This document shows, piece after piece, positions 30,167-31,700 of a stretch of DNA of 31,700 nucleotides. How positions within the stretch are numbered: the first letter of the stretch is position 1; each line of letters starts with the position of its first letter. The stretch spans positions 1 through 31,700 of the forward strand of contig CAZELN010000010.1 of the NCBI GenBank assembly GCA_964513275.1, in the 5' to 3' direction. The notes under the pieces are model-generated. The model was not told the DNA's origin, did not search any database, and worked only from the letters and a program-made list of their open reading frames with translations. The DNA is from UBA12478 sp964513275 (lineage in GTDB: Bacteria; Patescibacteriota; Patescibacteriia; UBA9934; GWF2-40-263). Made by a program: the position numbers and the translations under genes.

Positions 30167-31700
30167 TCAACCAAGAGCGTTTGTGTCAATGATATACCGA
30201 TCCGGAAGCGCCGTGAAGATTGAAAGAAGTACTTCCACCTGCGCGACAGGAACGCCGCACTCAAGCGTGAGATGTCCTTGTGGATTACTGACAAGAGAAT
30301 GAACAACGGCGCCCTCGATCAAAGAGACCTGATCACTGAGCGTCGTGAGCGCAATCTGGGCACGCTTAGGTTCGTCTTCTTTGTAGACGATGCGACTCCA
30401 TCGGTAGACCGGAGGAAGGTGAAAACGCTCACGTGCCTTAAGCTCATCGAGGGCGACGGTAAAAGGATGATCGAATATTTGCTGCAAAATTTCCTGACTT
30501 GCCGTCTCAACAATAATCGGAGCGCGTCTTCCAAATCCCAACCAGGCCCATTGCCATACGTCGCGTAGCAGCTCTTCAATCGCACCCGGACCAGACGTAT
30601 AGAGTGGGGCGTCGGGGGTCAAGTGAACAATGAGTCCGATATCAGATTTTCGAAATGGATCATGCTGAGCTTCGTAGTAGAACGTGGTGACGACGAGGAT
30701 GTCTGTCTTGTCATCGCCAGAGTGCTCTTTATCAATGACGGACACACTTCGATCTGGAAAGAGTCGCTGAAACTCAAGCGCGAGGTCCTGGTTTCCATAG
30801 GAGAGCGTCTTGAATGTTGTTCCTCCACAACTTGAACAATGTGCTCCGAGCACGGCTCTTGCATGACACCGCAGGCACTCCATCCAGTTTTCCTTTTTGT
30901 TGTACACACACAGAACCTGTTTGCCCGCGTTGAGTGTGGTGGTGATTGCTTCAAGACTCGTGTGACTCAAGAGTTCGGAAGAAGATGCCCCGCGTTCCTG
31001 ATTTACGTTGACGATCTGAACACTTGGATAGACGCCCCAGTTCAAACGTTCAGATTCGTTAAAGCGTAAAAGCGTTGATGGTTGTGGTGCGACGTCTAAA
31101 CAAAAGAGGTTAGAGCCAAAGGTTCGGCGATGTTCCCAGACAATTTCGCGTGCATCGTAGCGAGGATTGCGGTCATGTTGTTTGTGAGCAGGGTCGCCTG
31201 AACGCAAGAGGAAGACGGTGGTGATACTCGAGTCGATCGCCATGAGCGCGGTTCGTGTTCCAAGCAAAACGCCATGGGAAGATTGTCGATATCCTTGCCA
31301 CGTCTCAAATCGTTTTCGGTCTGTTTCATCGCCTGTGATAATGAGAGGCGTGAATCCCGTCAGTCGACTCTTCAGAAGCTGCACGTCACGGACGGTCGGC
31401 GCGATGATAAGTGCCTTCTGTTCAGGCTGCTTTTGAAGATACCCGAGAATGACGGCCGCAGCTCGACGAAGATCCGGCGTTTGGATAAAGGCTTGTCCGC
31501 GAACGGCGAGAGTTTGAACGATCCGTAGAACATGTTCAGCCTCGGAACTCGGAAGCGTAAGTGGAAGCCAGGAGAGATCTACTTTGCGTCCACTTGATGG
31601 TCGGACAGGGGGAGTCGGCAGAGCGGCGTACAGAACCGACGAGATTGACTGCGCCAAATCATGCGCCAGGCGTTCAAAAAAAGAGAGCTCCTCCTCTCTT
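30167..31700 (-). CDS. Degenerate PriA-like protein, 5' end probably outside the window
   Basis: PriA normally restarts stalled replication as a 3'-5' helicase. At least 496 residues are seen, and the frame stays open to the window edge; the TTG at 31657 is a possible start but the gene may begin further out. The tail matches PriA: a zinc-binding region (CLRCHARAVLGAHCSSCGG), LFPDRSVSVIDKEH, ILVVTTFYYEAQHDPFRKSDIGLIVHL, and ELKARERFHLPPVYRW. Walker A is missing where GxxGxGKT is expected (RGQAFIQTPDLRRAAAV), and the DEEH box is replaced by LRSGDPAHKQ before the conserved NPRYDARE. Only four of the eight usual zinc cysteines remain. It is probably not an active helicase. The position upstream of def-fmt supports the family assignment. 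Confidence 0.85.
   Translation of the reverse strand, partial: REEELSFFERLAHDLAQSISSVLYAALPTPPVRPSSGRKVDLSWLPLTLPSSEAEHVLRIVQTLAVRGQAFIQTPDLRRAAAVILGYLQKQPEQKALIIAPTVRDVQLLKSRLTGFTPLIITGDETDRKRFETWQGYRQSSHGVLLGTRTALMAIDSSITTVFLLRSGDPAHKQHDRNPRYDAREIVWEHRRTFGSNLFCLDVAPQPSTLLRFNESERLNWGVYPSVQIVNVNQERGASSSELLSHTSLEAITTTLNAGKQVLCVYNKKENWMECLRCHARAVLGAHCSSCGGTTFKTLSYGNQDLALEFQRLFPDRSVSVIDKEHSGDDKTDILVVTTFYYEAQHDPFRKSDIGLIVHLTPDAPLYTSGPGAIEELLRDVWQWAWLGFGRRAPIIVETASQEILQQIFDHPFTVALDELKARERFHLPPVYRWSRIVYKEDEPKRAQIALTTLSDQVSLIEGAVVHSLVSNPQGHLTLECGVPVAQVEVLLSIFTALPDRYIIDTNALG

Noticed and set aside
1..31700. rRNA, tRNA genes or a CRISPR array.
   Set aside because: No cloverleaf-like segment or regular repeat-spacer pattern was seen in the short intergenic regions (239-354, 3348-3403, 14067-14178, 20054-20176, 23863-24000). 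No gene-free stretch exceeds about 140 bp. A covariance-model search would settle this.

Overview
The window looks like a slice of chromosome from a member of the Candidate Phyla Radiation (Patescibacteria). The evidence is the small-genome style: tight operons with ATGA stop/start overlaps, overlapping convergent 3' ends and no intergenic stretch above about 140 bp. Several core proteins are also shortened or degenerate: alanyl-tRNA synthetase without its C-terminal C-Ala domain, RNA polymerase alpha without a visible C-terminal domain, a 116-residue uL13, and a PriA-like protein that has lost its ATPase motifs. A membrane protein/VirD4-HerA-like ATPase pair of the kind found in this group is also present. 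TGA is used as a normal stop. Base composition looks close to 50% GC by eye. The phylum-level call is fairly secure; I cannot fix the class from sequence reading alone.

Layout. Bases 1-238 hold the start of an unrecognised minus-strand gene that leaves the window. Bases 355-3347 are secD-secF, where SecD carries a large periplasmic insertion with parvulin (PPIC) character and a 10-N assembly gap. After a clear terminator, 3404-7763 is a putative operon of a membrane protein, a VirD4/HerA-like ATPase with two CxxC-x17-CxxC zinc ribbons, and uppP. A perfect 31-bp-arm palindrome separates it from an HD phosphohydrolase and mnmA (7847-10224). Next come a minus-strand FecR-like gene, a small thioredoxin-like gene and a putative lipoprotein (10214-12113), then a minus-strand RNA m5U methyltransferase-era operon (12070-14066). 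A plus-strand run follows: GT2 glycosyltransferase, stand-alone PduL phosphotransacylase, a TSP3/PKD surface protein, murJ and alaS (14179-20053). Bases 20076-23927 are a ribosomal/transcription operon, infA-rpmJ-rpsM-rpsK-rpsD-rpoA-rplQ-rplM-rpsI, with tandem promoters and a terminator. Bases 24001-28734 are a translationally coupled surface-polysaccharide cassette (flippase, GT4, GT2, O-antigen-ligase-like). The right edge is a minus-strand priA-like - def - fmt operon.

Functional themes are envelope building (SecDF, UppP, MurJ, flippase, glycosyltransferases, ligase, anchored PKD protein) and translation (ribosomal proteins, IF-1, AlaRS, MnmA, Era, Fmt, Def). No rRNA, tRNA, CRISPR array, prophage or intact transposase was seen.

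Three things stand out. First, SecD appears fused to one good and one decayed parvulin domain. Second, a GTCATTGCGAG-type palindromic repeat occurs in one intergenic region and twice inside essential-type RNA-modification genes, where it is translated in frame. Third, several promoters have an extended -10 (TGnTANNNT) placed so that transcripts would be leaderless or nearly so, alongside an alpha subunit without a C-terminal domain and very few Shine-Dalgarno sequences.
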